The notes below the pieces were generated by a model. It saw nothing but the letters and a program-made list of their open reading frames with translations. It was not told the DNA's origin and did no database searches. Source: Arctopsyche grandis (taxonomy: Eukaryota > Arthropoda > Insecta > Trichoptera > Hydropsychidae). From it: 64,000 nt of DNA. The stretch is from the NCBI RefSeq assembly GCF_051622035.1, contig NC_135358.1:13454001-13518000 (forward strand), in the 5' to 3' direction. Of the stretch, positions 25,601 to 37,400 are shown piece by piece; positions within the stretch are counted from its first letter, which is position 1; every line of letters begins with the position of its first letter. The position numbers and the translations under genes were made by a program.

Positions 25601-28446
25601 TCAGTATAGCCAGCATCATTGCTAACGATAACCGGGGCTATTATCGACTCGTTTGAAGTACCAGTACGACAAGTGATACTAACGGATACTTCGAAATGAA
25701 CTATCTCACAGGGAACATCTCCAATGCGAACTTTTCCCAACACTTCTTCTTCTTTCAAACCGAGATTGCTACCTTCTATCGTCACCAAAGTACCACCTTC
25801 GATCGGACCGCTCAAAGGTTTGATCATATCGATGCGAGGCTTGGGACATTCGGCCACTGGAGTTTCCAAACACGACTCGCTATACGTACAAGAATTACCG
25901 CACCAGTTACATTGATATATACTATTTCGAGTGATGCATAGAGAACAATCGGCATGTTCTCTGTGTGATCCGAGAATGTCACATTTATACAACGTGATAT
26001 TTATTGTATCTATATAGTGATTGTGATTCCAAACAACTGTAACGCTAGCATTATATTCACCTACATTTTCTTCGTACTTATAAGGAGTTTTATCGCATAC
26101 TATATAATGATTTGAATCTACTCTCGCCGGTAATATCATTTTAGCGACTTCTATAGTGACCACACACTGAAAGCCAGTATGTCCCGCTTGAAGATGAGGA
26201 AGATTCTCAACTTCTAGAATCAACTCTTTCGGAACATTATCCGGCACCAGCTTCAATTGAGTGTAGTGACGTATTCGAGGACAATGAGCCGCACCGTGAT
26301 TGAGAAGTTTATTAGAGTTATTCTCTCCGCTGATTATAGTTCTTTGACAATCTTTCGCGTTGTGAGTGCATTTGTTATCGTAAATACACCAATTGCAAGC
26401 CCACTGACTAGTTGTGCATTTCAGACAAGTTGTATGCACCGAACAGTCATAGAATGAAAAGCTTCTAGAGACGAAATCTTTATTAGTCTCGGAAGAGTGC
26501 ACCGATAGCGGGACAAAGATATGATCGTGCGAGCCGGGTATATTCGGTCGGTGTTGGACTTTGGGTGTCGGACAAGCCAAGCCGATAGAAGTGACGACTG
26601 CGTCTATAGGAGGAGCTGTTCCGAATACACATTTATATTTAGCACCCATCGGAAGTTCGGGCAGAGTTCGTATCGTGAGTTGAACAGTCGTCATTTCACT
26701 GATGGGAATTCGATCCGGAGAAACTTGCTCAAAATCGATACATTGCTGTCCCGTGTACTGAGACAACCAACGGGGAGCACTTTGAGTACCTTTTTGACAA
26801 TTGTTTTGAATCGTACAACGTTTCTCCAAAGAGCACCAACCACAATAAGGATCGTTCGATTCCAAACAAGTCGAACAATTCGTATAATTGGTACAATTCT
26901 CAACAGGCAATGAGAATATTGCATGTTTCGATAAGACGTACAGAGTAGTTTTGTCCGGGGAAAGAGTGGTGTCCGGTAAAATCCTATTACCTTCTTCCAA
27001 CTTAATTTCGTCATATTCCACCGCATTGACGGTGGACAGGACGACTTTCTTCAACGAACCATTCTTAGTTCCGAGGAACCCTATAGTGTGCGGTCCCGTC
27101 ACTCCAACAGTCACAGAAGTGATGTGAGTCGAATTGTAATTCAACACAGCCGTAGACCTGATGGGACGATTTCCGCTGATCTTCAAGCCGACTTCGCAGA
27201 AGTTGAGAATGTTGCCAGTTGCAGCAGCCGGACATTTTCCGTCGGATATCATACCAGATACATAATCCATATTCCGCGACTTGATACTACCGTTAAAACA
27301 CAGATGAATATTCTCTTCGAATTTGGAATCGATCTCGGCGAGGGAATATATACAAACGGCAGATTGGGCTACGGGTTCATTGTTCATCTCTACCGCCGGA
27401 CTGAACACGCCGATTAATACAGGATCGTTCACTTTGATGCCCAGTTCTGAGGCTAAGTTTGAACCGGCTAAGACGACCTTGGCATCTCGCACTAAGTTGT
27501 AGTTGACAGGTGGTTTTCCGTTCCCCGGGACGAAACACTTGAGAGTCACCTCCGTGTAACTGTTGTAGTTGTTATCGTTGATGCACGAACGAGTCAGCCT
27601 TGAAACGTAGCCGTGCTCTTCCATACCCGGGAGATGAGATTTCTTTTGGATGATGACAAAGTAAGCGTAATCGCTGGCGTTGAATCCGTACACATACTGC
27701 ACTAAGAAGTTGTCTCTGTATTTGACGTCGATTTGAATGTTGGATTGTTTGGAGAAGGAGAACTCGGCGATTTGGAGAGTGATGAGATCCCGGCTGGTTA
27801 TAGCCGGGACGTCGTGTCTGTACCCTCCGTTGTTGGTGAAGGTGGTGCCGACGTAGACGATGTTAGTAGGGGGCCGGTTGAGTATGTACTTCTCGGGGCC
27901 GATGAAGGCATACGTAGATGCATTTTCACTGTTGGCCGCTACACTCACTGGGAAGAAGACTGGTTTGGTGGAGATGTCTCCGAGGCTGTACTTGTTACAG
28001 GCTCCTTGGGATACAGATCCACAGGCGATGACGACGTGAGACTCCTCGTCGACTAGAAGTATCTTGTTGATGTTGTCTGTGAGGGTGGTCTGAACCTCGC
28101 CGCGACATCCGCTGGCGTGGCAGGAAGGGTCGTCAGCAAGTGGACCCGTGGAGACTGTTTGCTCCAGGCGAAGTTTGGGGGAGAGCTGCAGCAGGTGGTT
28201 GGTGGCGGCCGCGTACATCCGACCCGACCGCTCCGTGGCCAGGTGACTGAACACCAGCTTGGGGTTGGAAGCGGAAGCGGAAGCTGCGTCTGCGGCTCCA
28301 TTGGAAGTGGCGGGTGGAAGTGGAGGGTAGCGCGTCGCCGCCGCCGTCAGCGAAAAGAGCGCAACGACCAGCAACGGCCACAAACCTCCCCCGCGACTCA
28401 TCTTCGCACTCATCAGATATATCACATCGTGGTCTGCACTCTGCAC
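22672..28446 (-). CDS. PlexA: Plexin, single-exon gene, most like plexin-A
   Basis: A continuous frame of 1,924 codons. Plexins are semaphorin receptors that steer axons and cells; the cytoplasmic part is a Rap GTPase-activating domain. Met16 (28401) is followed by a clear signal peptide ([14 protein letters not shown]), so it may be the true start. Domains by approximate residue: Sema 45-510; PSI 515-565 ([15 protein letters not shown]); PSI 668-700; PSI 820-865; IPT/TIG 868-1250, four repeats each opening PxxGPxxGG or similar; helix 1278-1303 ([20 protein letters not shown]); split GAP with [16 protein letters not shown] near 1467 and [13 protein letters not shown] near 1772; Rho-binding insert near 1545-1640. 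[30 protein letters not shown] and [13 protein letters not shown] look plexin-A-like; HLVKP and [10 protein letters not shown] resemble plexin-B, so the subtype is less sure. The lack of introns is odd for a plexin. The frame is undamaged. Confidence 0.93.
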   Translation of the reverse strand: MQSADHDVIYLMSAKMSRGGGLWPLLVVALFSLTAAATRYPPLPPATSNGAADAASASASNPKLVFSHLATERSGRMYAAATNHLLQLSPKLRLEQTVSTGPLADDPSCHASGCRGEVQTTLTDNINKILLVDEESHVVIACGSVSQGACNKYSLGDISTKPVFFPVSVAANSENASTYAFIGPEKYILNRPPTNIVYVGTTFTNNGGYRHDVPAITSRDLITLQIAEFSFSKQSNIQIDVKYRDNFLVQYVYGFNASDYAYFVIIQKKSHLPGMEEHGYVSRLTRSCINDNNYNSYTEVTLKCFVPGNGKPPVNYNLVRDAKVVLAGSNLASELGIKVNDPVLIGVFSPAVEMNNEPVAQSAVCIYSLAEIDSKFEENIHLCFNGSIKSRNMDYVSGMISDGKCPAAATGNILNFCEVGLKISGNRPIRSTAVLNYNSTHITSVTVGVTGPHTIGFLGTKNGSLKKVVLSTVNAVEYDEIKLEEGNRILPDTTLSPDKTTLYVLSKHAIFSLPVENCTNYTNCSTCLESNDPYCGWCSLEKRCTIQNNCQKGTQSAPRWLSQYTGQQCIDFEQVSPDRIPISEMTTVQLTIRTLPELPMGAKYKCVFGTAPPIDAVVTSIGLACPTPKVQHRPNIPGSHDHIFVPLSVHSSETNKDFVSRSFSFYDCSVHTTCLKCTTSQWACNWCIYDNKCTHNAKDCQRTIISGENNSNKLLNHGAAHCPRIRHYTQLKLVPDNVPKELILEVENLPHLQAGHTGFQCVVTIEVAKMILPARVDSNHYIVCDKTPYKYEENVGEYNASVTVVWNHNHYIDTINITLYKCDILGSHREHADCSLCITRNSIYQCNWCGNSCTYSESCLETPVAECPKPRIDMIKPLSGPIEGGTLVTIEGSNLGLKEEEVLGKVRIGDVPCEIVHFEVSVSITCRTGTSNESIIAPVIVSNDAGYTESSVQFSYKNISLQGIYPSVGPVSGGTQLAIAGQYLNIGSRISAYLDDLVCQVNTTQTSNSRLICITSKSNGPRIIQTLTISIDNANRTLYGNLFNYTHDPTIMEIKPLKSFISGGRMITIHGTNLHTIQKPEMNVFYSNELTPVNRTICMVLNPNQMECPSPAINRKFTEISQLSSSKLPSMKSQAILRIGFTMDSVESMQDLEKYFHSLRTQMVYVEDPQVFTFPNRIKPYKGDTLVIEGENLNRASDETDVSVTIGIRSCNVTSLTMTQLVCTPPEMQPANTDENGIQIKDINLPLVVVKIGRSLKFPLGYLRYEVMKNYNFPPEAIAGIAAGTFFLVLIFMIVLVVYRRKSTKAEREYKRIQIQMDTLECNVRLECKQAFAELQTDMSDLAADLENSGIPTLDHINYVMKVFFPGVSDHPILNIQKSLINGPRTNYDAAMLQFEQLINNKFFLLSFIDTLEAQKSFNIRDKVNVASLLMVVLMGKMEYATDILKCLLLRLIDKSVCTKHPQLMLRRTESVVEKMLTNWMALCMYYYLKDYAGSSLFLLFKAIKHQVEKGLVDAITHEARYCLSEERLLKEQIDHQTVTLHILQDDLDEKVQCKVLDCDTISQVKSKILDALFKNTPFSLRPSVHEVDLEWRHGRGGHLILQDEDLTTKTVNGWKKLNSLAHYGVKESAIMSLISRQNDSYNTSYKHPCRNCTGMYCSNSHLRIINGDMESEVNTHIYHLVKPIDYHHFANKSSEHTHKAIPEIFLTRLLSTKGTINKFVDDFFNTILTVNDILPPAVKWLFDLFDEAARMHGIANPEVVHAWKSNSLPLRFWVNLIKNPDFIFDINKTMTVDSCLSVIAQTFMDACSMTEHRLCKDSPSNKLLFAKDIPVYREMVLRFYQAVSNLPQITDQEMSTSMQQLSVHQVNEFDTISALKELYIYVNKYREPIIIALELDPHCNKMHLAHKLETVACTLEGEPTSVC

Positions 28447-28660
28447 TCTGGCTGTCTTCAGTCGCGGCCGCAGACACAGTCAGCTCGCGATCCCCAGTCA
28501 CCAGTCTACTTGTACGTCTACACTCAGCAGTCAATGTCCCTGTCCTGTCCTGTCCCGCACCCGCACCCGCACCCACCCCCGCACCAAACACTACCACCAC
28601 AATTGCACGCATCAAACACAGACAGTAGTGCACAAACACCTGATCTTTTCGCCGTGTAAA
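28402..28660. promoter_or_regulatory. GC-rich 5' region of the plexin gene
   Basis: A GC-rich tract with CCCGCACCCGCACCC repeats (28553-28580) directly upstream of the plexin start. It contrasts with the AT-rich DNA on either side. A promoter or 5' UTR is the obvious reading, but no core promoter motif was identified. Confidence 0.4.
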
Positions 28661-28829
28661 CTATCAACCAATTGCACAAATTGTTTTACAATTTCAAGTT
28701 TTAGAAATGTGCATATTTATTATAGCTCTTCTATTAATACATAGTTCGATTGATATAAGGTGACTATTTTTTTCAAACTCAAAACCAGGGCATTTTTTCA
28801 AAAAACATATTTCCAAATACTTCAATTAT

Positions 28830-29062
28830 TTAACCCTTTGACTGCTGACCAACGCCGATCGGCTTTTTGCCAACAAGTTCACGGAACTGAAAAACGCTGA
28901 TTTGAAATGGCGTCGTCCACACACACACGGTATCTACACACGATATTTACGATATTTTCCATATCCAGTTCCAATATTGCAACCTGTGGTTGCTATTTAG
29001 GAACTGGTTATGGAAAATATCGTAAATATCGTGTGTAGATCCGTGTGTGTGTACGGCGCCAA
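28830..29062. mobile_element. piggyBac-like end next to a near-perfect hairpin
   Basis: TTAACCCTTTGACTGCTGAC at 28830 closely matches the left end of the piggyBac-like element at 53991. About 80 bp on, a hairpin runs from about 28905 to 29062: ACACACGATATTTACGATAT on the left arm pairs with ATATCGTAAATATCGTGTGT on the right, arms of about 55 bp, loop about 28 bp. The matching right end GCAGTCAAAGGGTTAA was not found, so this is a partial element or two adjacent elements. Confidence 0.5.
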
Positions 29063-29164
29063 TGAGCTGGCGAAGATTCGTATTATGTTTTTCTATTCGT
29101 TAAATCTGGTTAACAATTTAGTTTTAGCTTGTGAAAATAGTTAAATTTTCTGAAAATATCAACC

Positions 29165-29354
29165 TGTGTCGGAGTTCTTTATTACCATTTGCTTTTACGC
29201 TACTTTTACGCCCGCACGACACCAAGTCAACAGCCAATAGCCGTCTCGAGAACACTACGATTCCAGCCGCTTCAACAACATATTTATACACTTGTATATT
29301 CAAACAATAAAGTACCTTATTCAAACAAACAGCAGTTTTAACTACTAAAACACA
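29165..29354 (-). mobile_element. Possible LTR (reverse orientation)
   Basis: TGTGTCGGAG...AAAACACA ends. Read on the minus strand it has a TATA box (GTGTATAAATATG) and, about 100 bp further on, AATAAAGAACTCC as poly(A) signal, in the right order for an LTR. No target duplication was identified, and the neighbouring repeat-coding DNA (29355-29710) may be its internal region. Tentative. Confidence 0.35.
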
Positions 29355-29414
29355 GATGAACTCGTCTATAATACATGGTGGACTGGTGGTGAAGAACACC
29401 TTCACAACTAGACC

Positions 29415-29710
29415 AGTCCCCATAAGTTCTTCTACAGGGTTGCTTTTCGATCCTTTCCAGTGGTTGGTCTTCGTTCCTTTCGGAGAGCTTTTCACCAGTT
29501 CTTCCACATGGCTGTTTTTCGGTCCTTTCAAGAGGTTGATCTTCATTCCTTTCAGGGAACTGCTCTTCAGTTCTTCTACAGGGCTGCTTTTCGGTTCTTT
29601 CAAGAGGTTGGTCTTCGTCTATTTCAGGGAGCTGCTCTTCAGTTCTTTCAGAAGATTGTTCTTCAAGTTGTTCCGATATTCTGCCATTTTTAATGTAATT
29701 AGTTAGCGAA
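29415..29710 (-). pseudogene. Glu/Gln/Arg-rich repeat-coding stretch
   Basis: On the minus strand one frame without stops reads repeated blocks such as EDQPLERTEKQPC, RRTEEQFPERN, EDQPLERTEKQPCGRT and EDQPLERIEKQPCRRT, a period of 24 residues (72 bp) repeated three to four times, running into SEQLEEQSSERTEEQLPE upstream. There is no ATG in this frame; an ATG in another frame (near 29690) has a good context but soon hits a stop. It could be a piece of a retrotransposon polyprotein beside the possible LTR, or a low-complexity exon of an unknown gene. Confidence 0.35.
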
Positions 29711-30929
29711 TTCTTTTGCAGCAGTGCAATTTATCTAGAAAGGCCAAACAATCGACAACGGCGAGAGCAATTATCGCAAAGCTTTGTACTTTACATAAAA
29801 AAGTAGTCGTTAACTCCAATATTTTATGGCAAAATGCATAGAAATTTCCGAATTAGAATTTATCCATCTATTAGATAAGAAAAACTATATTACATAAAAA
29901 TGTGTACTGGTTGTATCTCACGACTTACCAGGACAGATACCCAAAAAAACAGTACTATGCTGGTAAAATCAGTATGAATGGTCACCTTATATTTGAATAA
30001 ACTACAAAAATATACCTTCATATTTGCTACTTAGGGATAACTGTAAATATTCAATTACAGGTGTAAGATCTGCTACACATTCGACGGTAACGCAGCGTTT
30101 GCCCGGCTTTACACGGGAAGGATGGATTAGACCGGCACCGGCATTTCTATAATTTAATTTGTTATCTGTTATTTCTAAGCTTATGGTGAGGTTAATTTAA
30201 CCAATTTACCAATTACCTGATTTAAAAACACAAAAAAAGACTTATTTATATATTGTCAGCAGTTGGAGACTATAAAATACGATAGATTTCTAGGGCAGCG
30301 CCGAGTATTTTTTTTATCTAAAATATTTTTTTTATCTGAAGTGGTGGGCTCAAAATGTTTCGAAACTTCTGATTTAAATGATATTTGAACATAATTTTTT
30401 TTAATAAAAAGCTTGATTAGAAAGCATAGTATTTATGTATGTCTTTCAAGATATTTGAGTTTCAGAATAAATTTGTGATAGAAAAATGTAATTTAAAATA
30501 TTTATCTTTAATATTATAATAAACATTTTTTTTCGTTCGTTCGTTATTTCTAGAGGGGGCAGCATATTGGTTGGAGATGTCAATGTCTCCTATTTATTAG
30601 AAATTGCACTTTACTTGCACCTGATGTTAAATATATCGACAATTATTTACTTGTGCTAATCAGTGTCTGTCCGTTGATATACCAACGGGTGATTTCGGAA
30701 AGCAGTTAATAGTTGAAAGGTTGGGTGTTGGTTAAATGATTGATTTCTTTCGGTCACCCATATGGCATAATTTTGAAGTAGTCAATATATTATATATACA
30801 TACATACACCACCCGCTTTCTAAACAAAATCCATTCGAATAATGATCGTTAGTAGTTAGTAGTAGTAGAGTTTTCACCGATCATCGAACATAGCCTGAAT
30901 CGGCGAATCGAAAGAAAGAGGAGAGAAGC

Positions 30930-31200
30930 TTGTTGCATCGTGTGCAGTTATGGGTGCGGGGTGTGGGTGTGGGTGGTATTTGGTGGTGTCGCGCGTCAGT
31001 TGGCGGTATTTGGCCGGTCGGCCGGCTCGGAGCCTCCGTCTCGGGTGTCGGTGTCGGTGTCGGTGTCGGTTTCGGTTTCGTTCGGAGGTCGGCTGTCGGC
31101 GGCCGCGGAGCCCCTTCGGGCCCCCTCCCCTCCCTCCCACCTGCCGCGGGCGCTCCGCCCCGCCGTTCATATGCCTTCGCATTGCTACTGAACGTCACGT
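30930..31200. promoter_or_regulatory. CpG-rich block upstream of TRRAP
   Basis: GC-rich DNA with GTGGGTGTGGG and TCGGTGTCGG repeats, about 300-500 bp upstream of the first TRRAP coding exon. The acceptor TTTATTCCAG directly before that exon implies an untranslated 5' exon upstream; a plausible donor is CAC|GTAAGAA at 31308. The long frames in this block are repeat artefacts. Confidence 0.45.
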
Positions 31201-31485
31201 ATGCTTCACTTTCACACTTCATACTTATTGTTCCTAAACATAACCTACACCGTAAATACAATAGTACAACACTAACAAATAATGTTATCTTGTCGATCCA
31301 TTTCACGTAAGAACGTTTCAAACTTTTATCGTACTAGTATGCATGCTTAGTATTCATATATTTCGTTAGCACAATTGGGCAATCATTACGAAAGCTTCCT
31401 TGAATATAACTTGACATTGAAGTGAGTGAGTGAGTGAATGAATGAGATGAACCGGTTTTATTTTATTCCAGGAAACATTGTGGAT

Positions 31486-34400
31486 ATGATGGGTCCACCG
31501 GCGACGAGTGTGTCGGGAGATCCCCTCACACAAATGAACACCTATCGGAGCTATGTTACCGTTCTAGCAGACCCGGGGGCTAAGGATGAGATCAAACTGA
31601 AGGCTGTACAAGAACTGAGTGAAAACTTCGAAGTATTTGGAAATAACCAACGAAGCTTTCATATATTTAAATATATATTCAATATCATCGTAATACGTTT
31701 TTATTGATTCCAGGTTATCATCAATTCCGCTCAGTATCCCCAATTTTTAGATCATTCGATTAAGATATTTTTAAAGATTTTACAAGACGGAGAGCCACAC
31801 TTTATATCCGAGTACAACATTCAACAAGTTAGAAAACTCATACTGGAAATGATTCACAGATTGCCTACTAGTGAAACCCTTCGGCCTTACGTGAAAAATA
31901 TCTTAATTTTAATGTTGAAATTGATGGAAATTGAAAACGAAGAGAATGTTCTTGTGTGTCTAAAAATTTTCATGGAAACTCACAAACAGTACAGACCTCC
32001 ATACAATCCAGAAGTTGATGTAAACTAATTTATCGTATAATTTAATTGCATTCCGCTTAATCTGTAAATATTTTCTCGTCCTGAAATTATTATATTTTGC
32101 AGATACACAAATTTTTACAATGGGTTAAAGGAATTTATTCCAATTTGCCCAATCATCTTCCAAAGATTTTCGAACCCCGTCCCCCCATTCGAGTAAAAGA
32201 CTTGTCGGAAGTTAATATCGACCAATTATTGTTGGAAACTTTCACGCTTACCCCGATACACACTGAGAAAAAATTAGTTGATGGAACTGCTGTAATTGTA
32301 AGATATCTTTCAATTACCTTTGTAAATATATGTATACGAATTTTTAATTAATTAATAACATGTACTTGTTTTCAGTATAATTTGATTCCAAAATCGGTAT
32401 TATCATTGAAAGTTGTTCAAGAATTACCTATTATTGTAGTATTAATGTACCAACTTTATAAGCAAAATGTCCATCATGAAGTGAGCAATTTTATTCCTTT
32501 AATAATGGAAACGATAACTTTACAACCTCCTTCTGCCCAACGGTATTTATTTTTTATCTTGATAAATATTTTAAACTGAATACATATTATATTATTATAT
32601 TGTGTGTTATTTTATAGGCAATCATTGTCTTTCAATAAGGAAGTTTTGGTAGATTTTATGGGTGCTCAAATCAAGACCTTAGCTTTCTTGGCTTACATTA
32701 TAAGAGTTTATCAAGAAGTAGTTGCCAGCCATGCAGCCTTAATGGTTAAAGGAATTATTGGACTTCTCACACTTTGTCCTCCTGAAGTTACACATTTGCG
32801 AAAAGAATTGATCATAGCAACTAGACACATATTGGCTACCGAACTTAGAATAAGTATGTATATAATAAGTATGTATGAACTTAGAATAAGTTTGACTAGT
32901 TTTTCATCCATGCTGCGGTTTTTATTTCCGTGGTTCAAATTACGATACTAATTCATATGTTATAAAAAAATTTAGAATTCGTTCCCTACATGGAGAGACT
33001 TTTCGATGAAGATGTTTTACTCGGTGGTGGTTGGACTGTCCATGAATCTCTAAGACCATTAGCATATTCTACCCTCGCTGATTTGGTGCATCATGTTCGA
33101 CAGCATTTACCATTATCAGATCTAGCCAGAGCTGTACATCTTTTTTCTAAAAATGTTCATGATGAGTCTTTGCCAACTAGGTACTAAAATGTAACACTTA
33201 TATTGTTCGATATCACTTTTTTATATGTATCATTTTTATTTAAAAAAATTTTAATTTTAGTATTCAAACAATGTCTTGTAAATTGCTTTTGAATCTCGTT
33301 GATTGTATTCGACAACGGTCAGAAGGAGATGCTACAACTTCAGCTGGTGCATCTACGACAAGTGTAAATAATCCAACTCAAGGAAATATGCAAGGAAGAC
33401 AGTTGCTTTTGCGAATTTTAGAAGTATTTGTCTTAAAATTCAAGACAATTTCCAAATTGCAGTTACCAATTTTACTAGCTAAATGGTAAGGAAAATATTT
33501 ACTAAATTATTAAAATAGTTAATGAAAAACTTGTTATCGTTACAATCCATTTGGTTAGTTCTTTCTACGGCTTCAAAGTATTTTTATATTATATTTTAGC
33601 AAAAATTTAAATGGCACAAATTCTACACCCGGAAGTACCGCACCTGCAGCTACAGCCCAAACTCCAGTCACTACGACTGCTCCATTAGATATAAAAGTTG
33701 AAGAAGAAAGAACTCCACCAGAAACAGTTGACATGTTTGCCACTTCTAAAACTGAAGAAAAATCCAAATTTGGATTTCCTACATCTCAAGTCAACAACTA
33801 TAATGTTGCAGATTATAGAACGCTTGTGAAAACATTAGTCTGTGGAGTTAAAACAATTACTTGGGGATGTGCTTCGTGCAAGGTGCTTAAAATATATGAA
33901 TTTAATTATTTTTCACATTCAAATGTATTCAATGTCAAATAAAAATCTTTTTTTTTATATTTTAGGGTGGGGTAGACGGTTCTCCGGCTCAGAAACAATT
34001 TCAACCAAAGGAAACACTTGTGTTTATTCGCCTCGTAAGATGGGGTCTTCAATCTTTAGATATTTATACAATACAGACTAGCACTCCAAACACATCCACA
34101 ACTCCACGGTCTCCTGCATCTTTAGTTAGGTCCAAAGAAGAAAAAGAAGTTCTTGAACATTTCAGTGGTGTTGTATGTTATGTTAATTAAAGTCTTACAC
34201 ATTTTAATGTATTGTATATTTACATGTTTTTTAGTATTGTTGTTTTCTTTTCAGTTTTCTATGATGAATCCTCAGACTTTCCAAGAAATCTTCACTGCTA
34301 CTATTTCTCATATGGTGGAAAGAATAAATAAAAATATGACATTACAAATCATCGCGAATACGTTTTTGTCCAATCCAACAACATCGCCAATATTTGCAAC

Positions 34401-37400
34401 TGTTTTAGTGGAATATTTGTTGGAACGCATGGAGGAAATGGGCTCAAATATTGAACGATCTAATTTGTATCTGAGATTATTCAAACTTGTGTTCGGTTCC
34501 GTGAGTCTGTTTCCGGCTGAGAATGAGCATATGCTTCGACCTCATCTTCATAATATTGTAAATAAAGCAATGGAATATGCGATGACAGCGAAAGAGCCTT
34601 TCAACTATTTTCTTTTACTGCGAGCATTATTCCGTTCGATTGGCGGTGGTAGTCATGATTTATTGTATCAAGAATTTCTCCCTCTATTGCCAAATTTGCT
34701 TGAAGGGTTAAATCGATTACAAAGTGGACTTCATAAACAACACATGAAGGATTTGTTTGTCGAACTGTGTTTGACTGTACCAGTTAGACTCAGTAGTCTT
34801 TTACCGTATTTGCCAATGTTAATGGATCCTCTTGTATCGGCATTGAATGGATCTCATACTTTAATATCGCAGGGCTTAAGGACACTCGAACTGTGCGTTG
34901 ATAATTTACAACCAGATTTCTTATACGAGCATATACAACCTGTACGAGCAGATTTAATGCAAGCTCTATGGCGAACTTTGCAAAATAATGACGTTGCGCG
35001 AATAGCATTCAGGGTTCTTGGCAAATTCGGTGGTGGAAATCGCAAGATGATGATTGAACCCCAACGCTTGGATTATAAAGAGGTTGATTCCATTGAACCT
35101 GCAATCGTCGCTTTCTTCCAAGATCATCACAGACCAATAGAATTTTCCGTTTCTAAAATAATTGACACGGCAGTTACCGCTTTGAAGTCCAGCACATCTG
35201 ATCCATTTTACAGACGCCAAAGTTGGGAAGTTTTGCGCTGTTATTTGGCGGCATCTTTGTGTTTGGATGATGATAAGCATACTTTGAGAAAATTGTTTTT
35301 CCACCCGCTATATGTAGAAGGAAAGATTTCACCTTTGACGGGCCCTCATTACAAGTGTACTGATAGTGTTGCTAGAACAACACATCAAAATGCTTTGACT
35401 GGTCTATTTGTAGCCTCGGCTGTGAAAGAACTGAGTCAAATGGTTATACCTACAATGCTGTCATTAGTCAAGCATTATACCATGGTGGCTATTGCTCAAC
35501 AGGCTGGTCCTTTCGCATTTACTGAACACCAGAGTTTACAAGGTACTGGACTCGATCCTTTGGTACTCATCGACGCTATTGCTGTGATTATGGGCTATGA
35601 AGAAAAAGAACTGTGTAAACCTGGACAAGTGGCTTTAGTCACTTTAATGGATACATCTGCTATCATATTGGGAAGTAAAGAACGAGCTTGCCAACTTCCT
35701 TTCATGGAGTATTTAGCTGAAAGAATGTCACTTTTGTGTTACGAGAGAGCATGGTATGCAAAACTAGGAGGATGTATTGCTATTAAAATAATGTTCGAAA
35801 AAATGGCTGTCAAATGGGTATATCAGCACATGTTTACCTTTCTTAAAGCATTTATATTTGTTATGATGGATCTCACCGGAGAGGTTTCTAGCGGGGCTAT
35901 CGATATGGCCAAGGTGAATTTAGAAAAAATGGTCCGAGTTTGTGTTACCGGTAGCTCGAATGGTATCAGTGAGCAGTCGATGAGTTCAATTGATCCTGAT
36001 ATCTTATTAACCCGAAAGAAAGCTTTACACGATGTATTGTGTGAACTGGTGCGTCAGATTACTAGCCCATATATTTTGGTTCGAGAGCAGGTATTTTTCA
36101 ATTTTGACATGTGTATTCTAATAAATAAATTTTGATTATGAATATATATTTACATATCAATCAATCTTTTAGGCTATGAGTTCTCTCCGTTTAATTGCCG
36201 AGTTACAAAATAAAACAGTCACTCAAGTTATGGATCCACATCGGGATGTATTGGTTGATATTATTCCACCCAAAAAACACTTGCTGAGACATCAATCTGC
36301 TAATGCGCAAATGGGTTTGATGGATGGTACCACTTTCTGCACCACGCTGAATCCTAGACTTTTTACAATCGGTATGAGTTATTTAAATAAACATTTATCG
36401 TTAGATAAGTTCTATTCTAAAAGTTGCATTGAATTTTTCAGATTTAGATATCGTTGAACATAAAGTGTTCTTCCTTGAATTGATATCGCTCTGTGAAGCT
36501 GAAGATGCTGTTCTTGCAAAATTCGCATGTTATAAAGGAGTCAACTTAGTTCCATTACGTAAATCTAGTTTAAGCGCCTTGGCTGCGTGTTATTACATTC
36601 CATGTAATGATAGTATGGGTGAAAAGATTTTTAACGTTTTATATAAAGCATTAGAGAAACCAGATGCCGAGTTGCAACAAGTAAAATATTTTGTTTATAT
36701 GTTTTATATATTATTAAATTTTCCCTTGTTTTATGTTTAAATCATTGTTCTTTTTATCATTAGGCTGCTTTTGAGTGTATGCAAACATTTTTGAGTGGTT
36801 ATCAGATAGAGATGGATAAAGTGCATTCTGTTATGAGACCTTTATTATTGACATTGGGAGATTACAGAAATTTAACTGTAAATAATGCCAAGAGATTATC
36901 TTATTTAACTCAACTATTTCCTTCATCCTTCAATGAAAAACTCTCTGAACAATTATTACAATTACTTAAAAAATTGCTGGAATTCTATATACAAACTAAT
37001 CGAGGTAACATATTATGTGTATTGTTTAATATTTATTCTTCACTTTCATTTTTTTAATTATAATATTTTATAAATGAAATATTTTATGTTTCAGGAACTA
37101 ACTTCTTGGGTGCATCCAAAACTGGTGAAAATGAACAAAAAATAATTTTAATAATAGGCATATTTCATCAAATACCAGCTGCATCTAGCAAACTAATCGA
37201 TGTTCTATGCAAACTAGTTCTTCAAACAGAAAAATCATTAATGGTTGAAGCTGGATCTCCCTTCCGAGAGCCTTTAATCAAATTTTTATTGAGGTATTTT
37301 TCTATACTGATGCATATTTCATTCTTTAAATAAATATTTAATACATCTAATAATTTGTTCCATTATTTAGGTATCCAAAGGAAACTATGGAATTATTACT

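Noticed and set aside
22672-28446. Calling the plexin a dead retrocopy
   Set aside because: The 1,924-codon frame is intact with signal peptide, all domains and both GAP arginine motifs, which a pseudogene of any age would be unlikely to keep.
28053-28659. Several 80-180-residue frames antisense to or overlapping the plexin start
   Set aside because: Shadows of the GC-rich plexin 5' coding region and promoter repeats.
30874-31321. Overlapping frames on both strands upstream of TRRAP
   Set aside because: Open frames in CpG-rich repeat DNA (TCGGTG units); no protein features.
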